Below, piece after piece: positions 25,906 through 33,250 of a stretch of DNA of 33,308 bases (within the stretch, counting starts at the first letter, position 1; every line of letters starts with the position of its first letter). The stretch is from Verrucomicrobiota bacterium (GTDB lineage: Bacteria; Verrucomicrobiota; Verrucomicrobiia; Limisphaerales; UBA11358). The position numbers were made by a program, and so were the translations under genes. The stretch is taken from positions 1 through 33,308 of the forward strand of contig JAGWNY010000034.1 of the NCBI GenBank assembly GCA_028872915.1, in the 5' to 3' direction. Under the pieces are notes generated by a model. That model ran no database searches. It was not told the DNA's origin and saw only the letters and a program-made list of their open reading frames with translations.

Positions 25906-25936
25906 TTTCCCATTTTGCTGTTAGCATTTTGGGAAA
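25906..25936 (+). promoter_or_regulatory. Weak hairpin between the protease and the methyltransferase
   Basis: TTTCCC (25906-25911) and GGGAAA (25931-25936) form 6-bp arms around a 19-base loop. The right arm contains the only GGGA sequence that could serve as ribosome-binding site for the gene at 25942. It is too weak and T-poor to call a terminator. A modest role in limiting translation is possible but speculative. Confidence 0.25.
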
Positions 25937-25941
25937 CATCC

Positions 25942-26604
25942 ATGAAAACAGGCCTTGGACTAACGCTGGACTTATTGAAGCGGAAATCGGATCCGGCGGA
26001 AATTATTGTAAAATTGGCGTTAAGAAAGGCGCTCGCAGATTGCGAGAGCGTTCTGGACATTGGTTGTGGGGCTTCGCCTACAATGCGCCAGCTTGGCGTT
26101 TCTCAGATTGTTGGCGTTGAAGGATACAAGCCATCTGTCGAGCAGGCCAAGTCATTAAAGACGCACGACGAAATTATTGAAGCCGACGTGCGCGAACTGG
26201 AATGCCACTTCCACGCAAAACAGTTCGATGCGTGCGTGGCCCTGGATGTCATCGAACACCTGACCAAATCGCAGGGTCTCAAATTGATGGAAAGCATGGA
26301 GAGGATTGCGGTAAAAAAAGTGGTTTTCTTTACGCCATGCGGGTTTCTCCCGCAGAGGCACGTAAGTAATGACGACTTGCAGGAGCATCTTTCCGGATGG
26401 GCCCCTCCTGAAATGCGGCAGCGCGGATACGCAGTTGCCGGCTTGCTTGGTCCGAAGCGATTGCGCGGCGAGTATCACGTTATCAAGGGGCAACCCCGCA
26501 TCTTCTGGGCCGCCCTTTCCCTCCTTGGCCACTTTTTATGGACTCACCGCCATCCGGAAAAAGCCGCGGCGATCTTGTGTGTCAAGGATTTGGCCAAGCC
26601 TTGA
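25942..26604 (+). CDS. Class I SAM-dependent methyltransferase, target unknown
   Basis: This 220-aa protein starts at the ATG at 25942 (MKTGLGLTLDLL), with GGGA about 8 bases upstream. It has the Rossmann methyltransferase signatures: motif I VLDIGCG (37-43), the acidic residue after strand 2 (GVE, Glu60), EADV near 80-83, and CVALDVIEHL (98-107), the DxxEH motif of Methyltransf_11/23-type enzymes. NDDLQEHLSGWAPPEMRQRGY (143-163) is like small methyltransferases of surface-polysaccharide or small-molecule pathways. A hydrophobic stretch near 194-206 (FWAALSLLGHFLW) could be a membrane-associating segment. The gene stands alone, convergent with addB at 19 bp. No neighbour reveals the substrate. 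Confidence 0.82.
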   Translation: MKTGLGLTLDLLKRKSDPAEIIVKLALRKALADCESVLDIGCGASPTMRQLGVSQIVGVEGYKPSVEQAKSLKTHDEIIEADVRELECHFHAKQFDACVALDVIEHLTKSQGLKLMESMERIAVKKVVFFTPCGFLPQRHVSNDDLQEHLSGWAPPEMRQRGYAVAGLLGPKRLRGEYHVIKGQPRIFWAALSLLGHFLWTHRHPEKAAAILCVKDLAKP

Positions 26605-26623
26605 TCCGTCGGCGATTTCCCGT

Positions 26624-29600
26624 TCATTCCTCCGGCCCGGCGGGCTTTTCAGCCCGGAGGACACGGAAAGCATGGGTCCACGGATCAATGCGGCAGACTG
26701 CGGCGTAATCGCAAAATTCACACGGCGTTTGCCGGCCTTTGCGATACGGGTCCACGGAGGCTGCCCCGGAATAAATGGCGTCTCCGAATTCCCGCAACCG
26801 CGCTTCCACGCTCTCAAGCAATTGCCCGAACCCGGCGCGCGGCATGGCTTCATGTGAACCGCCATGCAGTTTGCCCGATCCGGTCAGGCGATAGTTGAAC
26901 TGGTCGCACGCGCCTTTGCTGTCCATTTTCGGAAGGGCTGCGGCGTCAAAGCGTCCCGTGTGGCGCCACATCGTGCGGCGGGCGGCATCGGCTTGTCCCA
27001 GCGCCTCGTCCCTTGATTTCGCGCTTTCCGATTCACCCCGCAAATTCACGTAAAAAACTCCGGCGGGAACCAGCGCCTCCGCCCCGAAAACACGGGCCGG
27101 ATTCTTCCAGTGGCGAAGCACGTTCAGATAGGCCGGCAATTGCAGTTGGATGCCATGCGCCAGCAGGGTTGCGTCCAGCTTTTTTCCGCCGGATTTGTAA
27201 TCCACCACAATGGCCAACGCTCCCGGCCCGCCGGGATCGCTGCAGGTGTCCACGCGATCAATCCGCCCGCGCAACGCCAGCCGGCGGTCGTTGCCCAAAT
27301 CCAATTCCCAGGCCGTCTCCGGCGATTCGCCGGTCCCAAATTCCAATTCGGCGGCCACCGGATCAAACGCATTCTGTTCGCGCAGCCACGCCACCGTCAC
27401 AGCCGCGAAATCCTGCAATGATTTCGCCATCGCCCGCGCGGCGAATCGTGTGCGGGCCGTTTCGCGCAAAAGTCCGCCCCGAAACCGCTGCATCACTTCT
27501 TCCGCAATGCCGCCGATCCGCTGGCGGGCTTCCTCCGGCGTCACGTCGCGCCAGCGCCGGCCTTCGCCCGAGAGTTTTTCGTGGAAGGTCTTGAGAACTT
27601 CATGCTGAAAACTGCCCCGCTCGCGCGCGTCCAGTTCAAACAGTTTTCGTTCGCCGGCGCGCAGGCCGCCGGAGATGAAAAAGCGGAATGGACACGCCGC
27701 AAAGTCCTCCAACCGGCTGGCCGACGTTCGTAACACCGGCCCGTAAAGTTCTTGGGCGATCCGCGGCGAAAGTTTTTCCCGCGGATCCGGCTCGCGCAAC
27801 GACTCCAATTCATCTTTCAACGCGGCCAGCGCCGGCAACCGCAGTAACCCCGCCCACTCGCGTTCCGCCCGCGTCGTTTCACCCCCGGTTTCAGCCGCCG
27901 CCGCTTGAAGAAGCGGCCCGACGATTTCGGTCGCGTGTTCGGCCTGGGCGGGAGGAATGTCCGCGTGAAATTCCTCGATTTGAAGCGCGGGCAGAAGACC
28001 CTGCAATTGGCGGACAAACGGCGATGGGTTGAGAATCTTGCCGTCGGAATCGCGGCGCGAAAACGTGAGCAGCAGCGCGTCCGAGGCGCGGGTGCAGGCA
28101 AGGTAACCATGGAATCGTTCGCGCGAAAGTTGCTGGCGCGTGTCCGGACCGGCGCACAGTTCGAGCTCCTCCCGGTCGGTTTCGGTCAGGATGGTCTCTG
28201 CGGACGGCGGGGCCGGAAAAATAGTCTCGTTAAAGCCGGGAACGATGGCGAATTTGAGATCGGGATTGCGGGCGCGATCAATGGCGCCGATGAGCACTTC
28301 ATCCAGGACGGGCGGAATCGCGCCAACGGTGAGGCCGGACAGTCCCGATTCCAGAATGGGCAGCCAATCGGCCACGGCAAGCGCCTGGCCGGGAAAGCCC
28401 CGTTCAACGTTTTCAAGCCACGCGGTCATCTGATCGAATACTGTCGCATGAATGGCCGTCTGGCCGCCTGAAACATCCGCGCTCCAGCGTTCCAGGATTT
28501 CCCCAACGCGCAACTCGTCCCAAAACTCCCGAATGGACGCGGCCAATTGCCGCCCATTGGGCTGGAAATTCAGCCGCGCGAACCGTTCATAAAGCCGTTG
28601 GAACGGCGGAAACACGTGTTTTCTGATCGGCTCGAAATCCCCGTCGGGCAGCGGCTCGCGCCATTTCCCGCCCCGCCAGCCAAATTCCAGCGCGGCGTTT
28701 TCCAGGCGGTCAATGGCAATGGCGTCCGCGCCCGAAAAGCCGGCCCTCAGGGCGGCGAACCAGTGTTCGTGCCGCCAGTCAAAGGCCACGGTGCGCAGGG
28801 CGTTCCGGCTCAACTCCGCCAGCGGATGATGCGCCACCGATTCACGACGGTCCAGGAAGAACGGGATGCCATAATGGCGAAAGGCGCGGGCAAGGGGCCG
28901 GTGATGCGTCTCCAGGTTGCGCGGCAGAACGCCGCAATCGCGAAAACGGTTTCCCGCGCGAACGAATTTCAATATTTCGCGCGCGACGCAAACCGATTCC
29001 GCTTCGGGATTTGCGCAGAGGCACAGGCGCACGCCGCCGTTCAACGCCGAACCGGCGTCCGGCGCCTCCAAAACGCCTTCTCGCGCGCTTTGCCAGTGCG
29101 CTTCGATGCGGCGCAGCGCGGGATTTCCGCCGAACCGGCTCTTTTGCGGATGCCGCGGCAGGACTTCAACGCTGACCTCGCAATCCGAAAGGCTTTCGAG
29201 CCGCTGGCGGCATTGCTGGACAGTGCGTCCGACACTGTTCCACATGGAAAGCCAGGAATCGTTCGGGTCTGTCTCGGCGGCAAGGCAGAAGGCCAGCGTC
29301 GCGCGTTCGCTATGCGGAACGATGGCGGCGAGCAAACCAAGCTCCTGTGGCGTCATTTCCGCAAAACCGTCCAGCCACAAACCTTGAAATTTCGGAGCCA
29401 ATGACCGGCTTTCAAGCGCGTCCGCGGCCAGGTCCAGCAAGGAATCGGCGTCCTGTAATTGGTTTTCGGAAAGCCATTGGCCGTAGGCTTGGTGAAGAAA
29501 GGCCAGATCGCTTAATTTGCCCCGCAGTTCCGGTCGAACGGTGGAACGATTGGCGAGGTCGCCCATCATGGCTGCGCTGACGTGATATTGCCGCAATTGC

Positions 29601-29986
29601 CGAAGCAACAGGCTCAATTGACCCGCAAAGCCGCGGCGCCGCGCGCTCTGCCGGAACGTTTTGAACTCCTGTTCATGCCGCAGAAGCAGCGCGCGCAGCA
29701 CCATCACCCTGCCGTCCTCGCCCAGCAATTGGGGCGGCGCGAGGCGCAAGGAATCGAAAATAAACCATGCCAGCCGTTCAAAGGAGAAAATCCGCAGCCG
29801 CGTAAACCCTGCTGGGCCATCGGGATGCGCCAGCAACTGCCGTTCAAGCTGGAACGTGGCCTGTTTGGGCGCCAGAAAAAGGAGAGGCGGCCCATCCGGA
29901 TCGCCTTTGAGAGAGCCGCGGATTTCCTGGAGGCAGCGGAAAGTCTTGCCGCTGCCGGCCGGTCCAAGAAGAAAACGCGCTTGCAC
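26624..29986 (-). CDS. addB: AddB-like helicase-nuclease subunit (double-strand-break repair)
   Basis: AddB pairs with AddA to resect double-strand DNA breaks for RecA loading. The 1120-aa protein begins at a GTG (29986) with AAAAGG upstream. It shows Walker A GPAGSGKT (8-15) at the very N-terminus and inactivated UvrD-like helicase domains. At the C-terminus is a PD-(D/E)XK nuclease domain (GRIDRVD, then VVDYKSG with Asp929 and Lys931). The iron-sulphur cluster cysteines are all present: Cys765 in AACPFRFF, and Cys1089, Cys1092 and Cys1098 in CEFCDYAAVC. This Cys...Cys-x2-Cys-x5-Cys arrangement is diagnostic for the AddB group. No addA is adjacent: the next gene downstream is convergent and upstream is a 916-bp gap. 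The partner must be encoded elsewhere, or it works alone or with another helicase. Confidence 0.9.
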   Translation of the reverse strand: MQARFLLGPAGSGKTFRCLQEIRGSLKGDPDGPPLLFLAPKQATFQLERQLLAHPDGPAGFTRLRIFSFERLAWFIFDSLRLAPPQLLGEDGRVMVLRALLLRHEQEFKTFRQSARRRGFAGQLSLLLRQLRQYHVSAAMMGDLANRSTVRPELRGKLSDLAFLHQAYGQWLSENQLQDADSLLDLAADALESRSLAPKFQGLWLDGFAEMTPQELGLLAAIVPHSERATLAFCLAAETDPNDSWLSMWNSVGRTVQQCRQRLESLSDCEVSVEVLPRHPQKSRFGGNPALRRIEAHWQSAREGVLEAPDAGSALNGGVRLCLCANPEAESVCVAREILKFVRAGNRFRDCGVLPRNLETHHRPLARAFRHYGIPFFLDRRESVAHHPLAELSRNALRTVAFDWRHEHWFAALRAGFSGADAIAIDRLENAALEFGWRGGKWREPLPDGDFEPIRKHVFPPFQRLYERFARLNFQPNGRQLAASIREFWDELRVGEILERWSADVSGGQTAIHATVFDQMTAWLENVERGFPGQALAVADWLPILESGLSGLTVGAIPPVLDEVLIGAIDRARNPDLKFAIVPGFNETIFPAPPSAETILTETDREELELCAGPDTRQQLSRERFHGYLACTRASDALLLTFSRRDSDGKILNPSPFVRQLQGLLPALQIEEFHADIPPAQAEHATEIVGPLLQAAAAETGGETTRAEREWAGLLRLPALAALKDELESLREPDPREKLSPRIAQELYGPVLRTSASRLEDFAACPFRFFISGGLRAGERKLFELDARERGSFQHEVLKTFHEKLSGEGRRWRDVTPEEARQRIGGIAEEVMQRFRGGLLRETARTRFAARAMAKSLQDFAAVTVAWLREQNAFDPVAAELEFGTGESPETAWELDLGNDRRLALRGRIDRVDTCSDPGGPGALAIVVDYKSGGKKLDATLLAHGIQLQLPAYLNVLRHWKNPARVFGAEALVPAGVFYVNLRGESESAKSRDEALGQADAARRTMWRHTGRFDAAALPKMDSKGACDQFNYRLTGSGKLHGGSHEAMPRAGFGQLLESVEARLREFGDAIYSGAASVDPYRKGRQTPCEFCDYAAVCRIDPWTHAFRVLRAEKPAGPEE

Positions 29987-30080
29987 GGGAACCTTTTAAC
30001 GCAACGGCGCCGTCCGACAAGCGCAAAAGCCGGCGCCGCCGCCAAAACAGGCCGCCGGACCACCCTCTCCAAAAACGCGG

Positions 30081-30100
30081 GAGCGGACCCGAGTCCGCTC
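30081..30100. repeat. Perfect short hairpin, REP-like
   Basis: GAGCGGAC (30081-30088) and GTCCGCTC (30093-30100) are an 8-bp perfect inverted repeat around CCGA. No T-run follows on either strand, so it is not a typical intrinsic terminator. It sits upstream of addB, not after a gene. It may be a dispersed palindromic repeat; only counting copies in the genome would show this. Confidence 0.5.
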
Positions 30101-30152
30101 TAATACCAAAATCTGTGTCAATTTCCGGATTGGTTTGGCTTTCTTTTTCCAA

Positions 30153-30193
30153 AAAAGTTATTCAACTTGGGCCAAATCAGTTAGATAACTTTT
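30153..30193. promoter_or_regulatory. 41-bp AT-rich palindrome in the divergent regulatory region
   Basis: AAAAGTTAT (30153-30161) and ATAACTTTT (30185-30193) are perfect 9-bp arms. Inside them AACT (30164-30167) and AGTT (30179-30182) pair as well, giving an almost continuous stem with an 11-base loop. A second palindrome, TTGG-G-CCAA (30167-30175), is nested within. With a T-run on either strand it could act as a bidirectional terminator. Lying between divergent genes, it could equally be an operator for a dimeric regulator. The sequence cannot decide. Confidence 0.4.
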
Positions 30194-30281
30194 AGGAACC
30201 CGTTCCCGTGCAGGAGCTTGCGCGATAAATCCAGTTCGATATCTTTTTATGGATTTCCTCCCATCCATGTGGTTTAATGCA

Positions 30282-30407
30282 ACTGTAGTAATGAACGGAA
30301 CTGTGGTAATGAATGGAACTGCGGTAATGAACGGAACGGTCGTAAAGAATGGAACTGTCGTAAAGAATGGAGCGGTCGGAATGAATAGAACGGTCGGAAT
30401 GAGCAAG
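30282..30407. repeat. Seven imperfect 18-bp tandem repeats
   Basis: Units start at 30282, 30300, 30318, 30336, 30354, 30372 and 30390. The consensus is roughly ACTGTNGTAATGAANGGA. The first three keep TAATGAA, units 4-5 read TAAAGAA, and 6-7 read GAATGA. The units change in blocks, as expected from stepwise tandem duplication. Because 18 is a multiple of three, both strands stay open and create apparent coding frames of hexapeptide repeats (VVMNGT-like on +). Confidence 0.8.
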
Positions 30408-30771
30408 ATGGAATCCGGGATCACGCCGGTGGCGCCGTTGGAATCTCCGTGGTTTAACGGAGCTTGGCCGGGAGCAACCGAGCCGGCGGCATGGTTCCGC
30501 CCTGGTGCGAGCAAGGCCGTGAGACTGGCTGAGCCGCTGACGCGCCGTTGGGAAGGCCCCGCCGCCCGATTCACGCCAAAAAACATCCTTTCCCCCGCCC
30601 GGGCCGCCCTCGCCTGCCGCCGCTCATCACCATTTGCAGTGAACCGGGGGTATTTGCAGTTAATTTGGGTTGCCGGGCATTTTTCCACCGCCTTCAACGC
30701 CCACATACCCGGCGATCGGGACGACGACCGTTGCGGCGACAGCCGCGCCGTGCTTCGCCTGTGTTCAATCC

Positions 30772-30860
30772 GAAAAGGAGAGATGGCGAATGGCATATTT
30801 TTCCAGGAGCGTTCGCGGACGAAGGATCGCAATACTCCATTAGTCATCTCTCCCCTTTTC
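30772..30860 (+). promoter_or_regulatory. Long imperfect inverted repeat upstream of the uxaE-like gene
   Basis: GAAAAGGAGAGATG (30772-30785) is matched in inverted orientation by CATCTCTCCCCTTTTC (30845-30860), differing only by two extra bases. The match continues inward through AATGG (30789-30793) with CCATT (30837-30841). In RNA, the left arm carries the best Shine-Dalgarno in the area (AAAAGGAG), and the hairpin would bury it. A 17-codon frame starts at the ATG at 30790 and ends at 30843, within the loop and right arm. This could be a leader-type regulatory element for the gene at 30903, or the remains of a small inverted-repeat element. Confidence 0.4.
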
Positions 30861-30902
30861 TTCATTGCTTCCAGTGCCGGGCGGATTATCCTTCGTGAAA
30901 CG

Positions 30903-32159
30903 ATGAGCAAGGTTGAACTCGGAAGATTTTCGTTTGGCATGGGAGACCGTTTCGGGCATCAGGCAAAGGCGCAGCTCCAGGCGTGCATCCTGGCCGCCGA
31001 ACGCGGCGCGCGCGTCACGCCGGTTTGGAACAAATCCAACCGCGAGCATACGATCATCGGTTCCCAGCCTTCCAGTGTTCGCGACGCCGCGCAAAGGGCC
31101 GTCAAGGAACTGGGCTGGAAACATCCCTGGCACGTGGACGCCGACCATATCCGCTTGGAAACGGTGGATAAATTCCTTGACACGTCGGATTTTTTCACCA
31201 TTGACGTGGCCGATTCCATCGGCAAATCCGCCGCGCCGGAGGCCATACGGGGATTCATCGGTCATCATCCCGAATTGATCGGCGAAATCGTGATTCCGAA
31301 TGCCTCCGATGCCTTCCATACGACGCGGGAGCAGGTGGAACGCATCGCGGCCAAATACCTTTTTGCGATCCAGGACGCCGCGAAAATTTACCGGCGCATT
31401 GCCGCGGCGAAGGGCAAGGGCAAATTCATCGTCGAGGTTTCCATGGACGAGACCGATTCGCCGCAGACGCCGCCTGAATTGCTCGTCATCCTGGCGGCGA
31501 TGGCCGATGAAAAAATTCCGGCGCAGACCGTGGCGCCCAAATTTACCGGCCGATTCAACAAAGGCGTGGATTACGCGGGCGATGTCAAAAAATTCGAGCG
31601 CGAATTCAACGACGATCTGGCGGTGATCGAATACGCCATCCGCGAATACAACCTCCCGCGCCCGTTGAAATTGAGCGTTCACTCCGGCAGCGATAAATTT
31701 TCCATTTACCAGCCGATCCGCCGCGCGCTGCTGAAGTTTGACGCGGGCCTGCACATCAAGACGGCGGGCACGACGTGGCTGGAGGAATTGATCGGCCTGG
31801 CGGAGGCGGATGGCGAGGCCCTGGCGCTGTGCAAGGAAATCTATTCGGACGCCCTGGATCATCGGGACGAGCTGTGCGCGCCATACGCCACGGTCATTGA
31901 CATTGATCCGAAAAAGCTGCCGTCCAAGGAGACCGTGGCCGGCTGGACGGCGGCGCAGTATGTCGCGGCCCTGCGGCACGACCCGAAGTGCCCGGCGTTC
32001 AATCCGCATTTTCGGCAATTGCTGCACGTGGGATTTAAAATTGCAGCCAAAAAAGGCGACCGCTACCTGCGCCGGCTGGAAGCCTGCGAAGCGTCCGTTT
32101 CCCGAAACGTTACGGCGAATCTTTACGAGCGCCATCTGCGACCGCTGCTGGGATTGTGA
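30903..32159 (+). CDS. uxaE: Tagaturonate epimerase family protein (UxaE-like)
   Basis: UxaE interconverts D-tagaturonate and D-fructuronate, joining galacturonate (pectin) breakdown to the glucuronate route. The 418-aa protein shows the family's opening FGMGDRFGHQ (about 11-20), NKSNREHT, the metal-binding-like VDADHIR, VEVSMDETDSPQTP, and the strongly conserved APKFTGRFNKGVDYAGD. Later come KLSVHSGSDKFSIY and HIKTAGTTWLEE. Some relatives carry about 60-70 more N-terminal residues. Here the frame stays open upstream, and an ATG at 30783 behind AAAAGGAG is a second possible start. The residues in between look random, however, so the 30903 start is preferred despite its poor ribosome-binding site. 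Other uronate genes are not in the window. The name comes from recalled family motifs. Confidence 0.75.
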   Translation: MSKVELGRFSFGMGDRFGHQAKAQLQACILAAERGARVTPVWNKSNREHTIIGSQPSSVRDAAQRAVKELGWKHPWHVDADHIRLETVDKFLDTSDFFTIDVADSIGKSAAPEAIRGFIGHHPELIGEIVIPNASDAFHTTREQVERIAAKYLFAIQDAAKIYRRIAAAKGKGKFIVEVSMDETDSPQTPPELLVILAAMADEKIPAQTVAPKFTGRFNKGVDYAGDVKKFEREFNDDLAVIEYAIREYNLPRPLKLSVHSGSDKFSIYQPIRRALLKFDAGLHIKTAGTTWLEELIGLAEADGEALALCKEIYSDALDHRDELCAPYATVIDIDPKKLPSKETVAGWTAAQYVAALRHDPKCPAFNPHFRQLLHVGFKIAAKKGDRYLRRLEACEASVSRNVTANLYERHLRPLLGL

Positions 32160-32208
32160 GACGGTTGCCGTTCCACCCAAAGTTCAATGGCGCCGTTCCC
32201 GCGCGATT

Positions 32209-33066
32209 TCAAGTGGCCGGAACGAACCGCTGGAGGACGAGAGTGGCGGCAAACAAGGCGCAAAACGCGGCGCTTAACGCCGTCGGGCAGCCCGGGGCCA
32301 CCGCCAGCCAGTCCACAAAAACAATCCCCACCAGAAGGCCGGAAACAATCTGGCCGATGTTGACCTCGCTTCGCTGAAAAATGGTTCGGACGCATCGTAT
32401 TACCCAGAGGGCGAGGATGATGGAGAGCAATGCGGCGGGGCGGCGCGCGGGGCCGTCATCCATGAGCATGGCCAGGAGAATGGGCGCGGCCAGGAGAATG
32501 AGAGGCCACCAGGGAACGGCTGCGCGGAAACTTTCGCGCCGGGCGACATAACTCAAGCCGACGATGTAAGAGGCAAGAGCCATCCCGCACCAGATGGGCC
32601 AGCCGTTGACTCCGTAACGGCCCGCCGAGGCTGCAATCACATAAACCCAAAACCGGCACACGCCCATGAGCCAGGGAGAGGCGTTGACGGCTTTGTGCGT
32701 GGCGTCGTAGGCAATGATGGAGCCGAGCAGAACAACGGCGAGCACGGCGGCGGTTTTGCCCGCAAAAGCCAGGGCCAGGATACCCGCGGCAAAAAGACCG
32801 ATGCTCCAGACCAGGACGGATTCGCGGGTGATGGCGCCACTGGGAATGGGGCGGGAGGGACGGCGTTGCCGGTCCACGGGGGCATCCAGGGCGTCATTGA
32901 GAAACATGCCGCCGGTGTAGAGGGCGCTGACGCCCAGGAACAGCAACGGCAATTTGCCGGCGTTGCCGGCGCCGCCAAGCCACCAGCCGGCCAGGCAATT
33001 TGACCAGACGGTTGGCAGATTGGAAACGCGACCCAATATCAACAATGTTCGCAAACGGGGCGGCAT
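32209..33066 (-). CDS. UbiA-family prenyltransferase (EboC-like possible)
   Basis: This 285-aa integral-membrane prenyltransferase transfers a polyprenyl chain to an aromatic or other acceptor. The first catalytic aspartate-rich motif is clear: NDALDAPVDRQRRPSRPIPSG, with Asn57, Asp58, Asp61 and Asp65. The second is reduced to YDATHK (Asp121, Lys125). Eight to nine hydrophobic helices are visible. The N-terminus RVSNLPTVWSNCLAGWWLGG resembles the EboC branch of the superfamily, whose genes sit in ebo clusters that traffic unusual metabolites to the periplasm. The other ebo genes are not seen, so this is a suggestion only; menaquinone or ubiquinone biosynthesis is the main alternative. It is convergent with the uxaE-like gene (49 bp) and divergent from the right-end element. 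Confidence 0.85.
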   Translation of the reverse strand: MPPRLRTLLILGRVSNLPTVWSNCLAGWWLGGAGNAGKLPLLFLGVSALYTGGMFLNDALDAPVDRQRRPSRPIPSGAITRESVLVWSIGLFAAGILALAFAGKTAAVLAVVLLGSIIAYDATHKAVNASPWLMGVCRFWVYVIAASAGRYGVNGWPIWCGMALASYIVGLSYVARRESFRAAVPWWPLILLAAPILLAMLMDDGPARRPAALLSIILALWVIRCVRTIFQRSEVNIGQIVSGLLVGIVFVDWLAVAPGCPTALSAAFCALFAATLVLQRFVPAT

Positions 33067-33195
33067 TTAGAATTTGCGCGGGCGGTCCAAGCCGCGGCGC
33101 CGTGCCATCGTAAACGAAAAACGCCAAAATGCAATTTGCGAACTCGCAAAGAAAAACCGCGGGTGGTGTAAGGAAACGTGTGTAAAAAGGCGAGA

Positions 33196-33250
33196 GGGTG
33201 TATCCCGGTTCTGAAACAAGCGAACCATCAACCAAAGAAAGGATACACCC
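33196..33250 (+). promoter_or_regulatory. Inverted repeat over the ribosome-binding site of the right end-repeat gene
   Basis: GGGTGTATCC (33196-33205) pairs perfectly with GGATACACCC (33241-33250). The second arm overlaps the GAAAGGA ribosome-binding site and abuts the ATG at 33251. The loop differs from the left copy by one base, while both arms are unchanged. Confidence 0.45.

Larger units (their letters stand above)
29987..30902. other. 916-bp region without a convincing gene
   Basis: The divergent interval between addB (-) and the uxaE-like gene (+) holds four structured elements, listed separately. They are an 8-bp perfect hairpin (30081-30100), a 41-bp AT-rich palindrome (30153-30193), seven 18-bp tandem units (30282-30407) and a long imperfect inverted repeat (30772-30860). 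Open frames run through it on both strands. They are explained by the repeat length being a multiple of three and by high GC, and they show no protein similarity. Between 30410 and 30770 nothing definite is seen apart from two ATTTGCAGT copies near 30640-30660. Confidence 0.6.

Noticed and set aside
30081-30100. Intrinsic terminator
   Set aside because: The stem is strong but no T-run follows on either strand, and no gene ends nearby.
30249-30902. 218-codon in-frame extension at the N-terminus of the uxaE-like protein
   Set aside because: The residues are repeat-derived or random-looking, with no family similarity. The protein's conserved opening begins a few residues after the ATG at 30903. 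A shorter extension from 30783 is kept only as an alternative start.
30158-30940. 260-codon open frame on the minus strand across the repeat region
   Set aside because: It overlaps the start of the uxaE-like gene. Its middle is only the translation of the 18-bp tandem repeat (VPFITT-like), and the rest is Arg/Ser/Pro-rich with no domain, as expected for a chance frame in GC-rich DNA.
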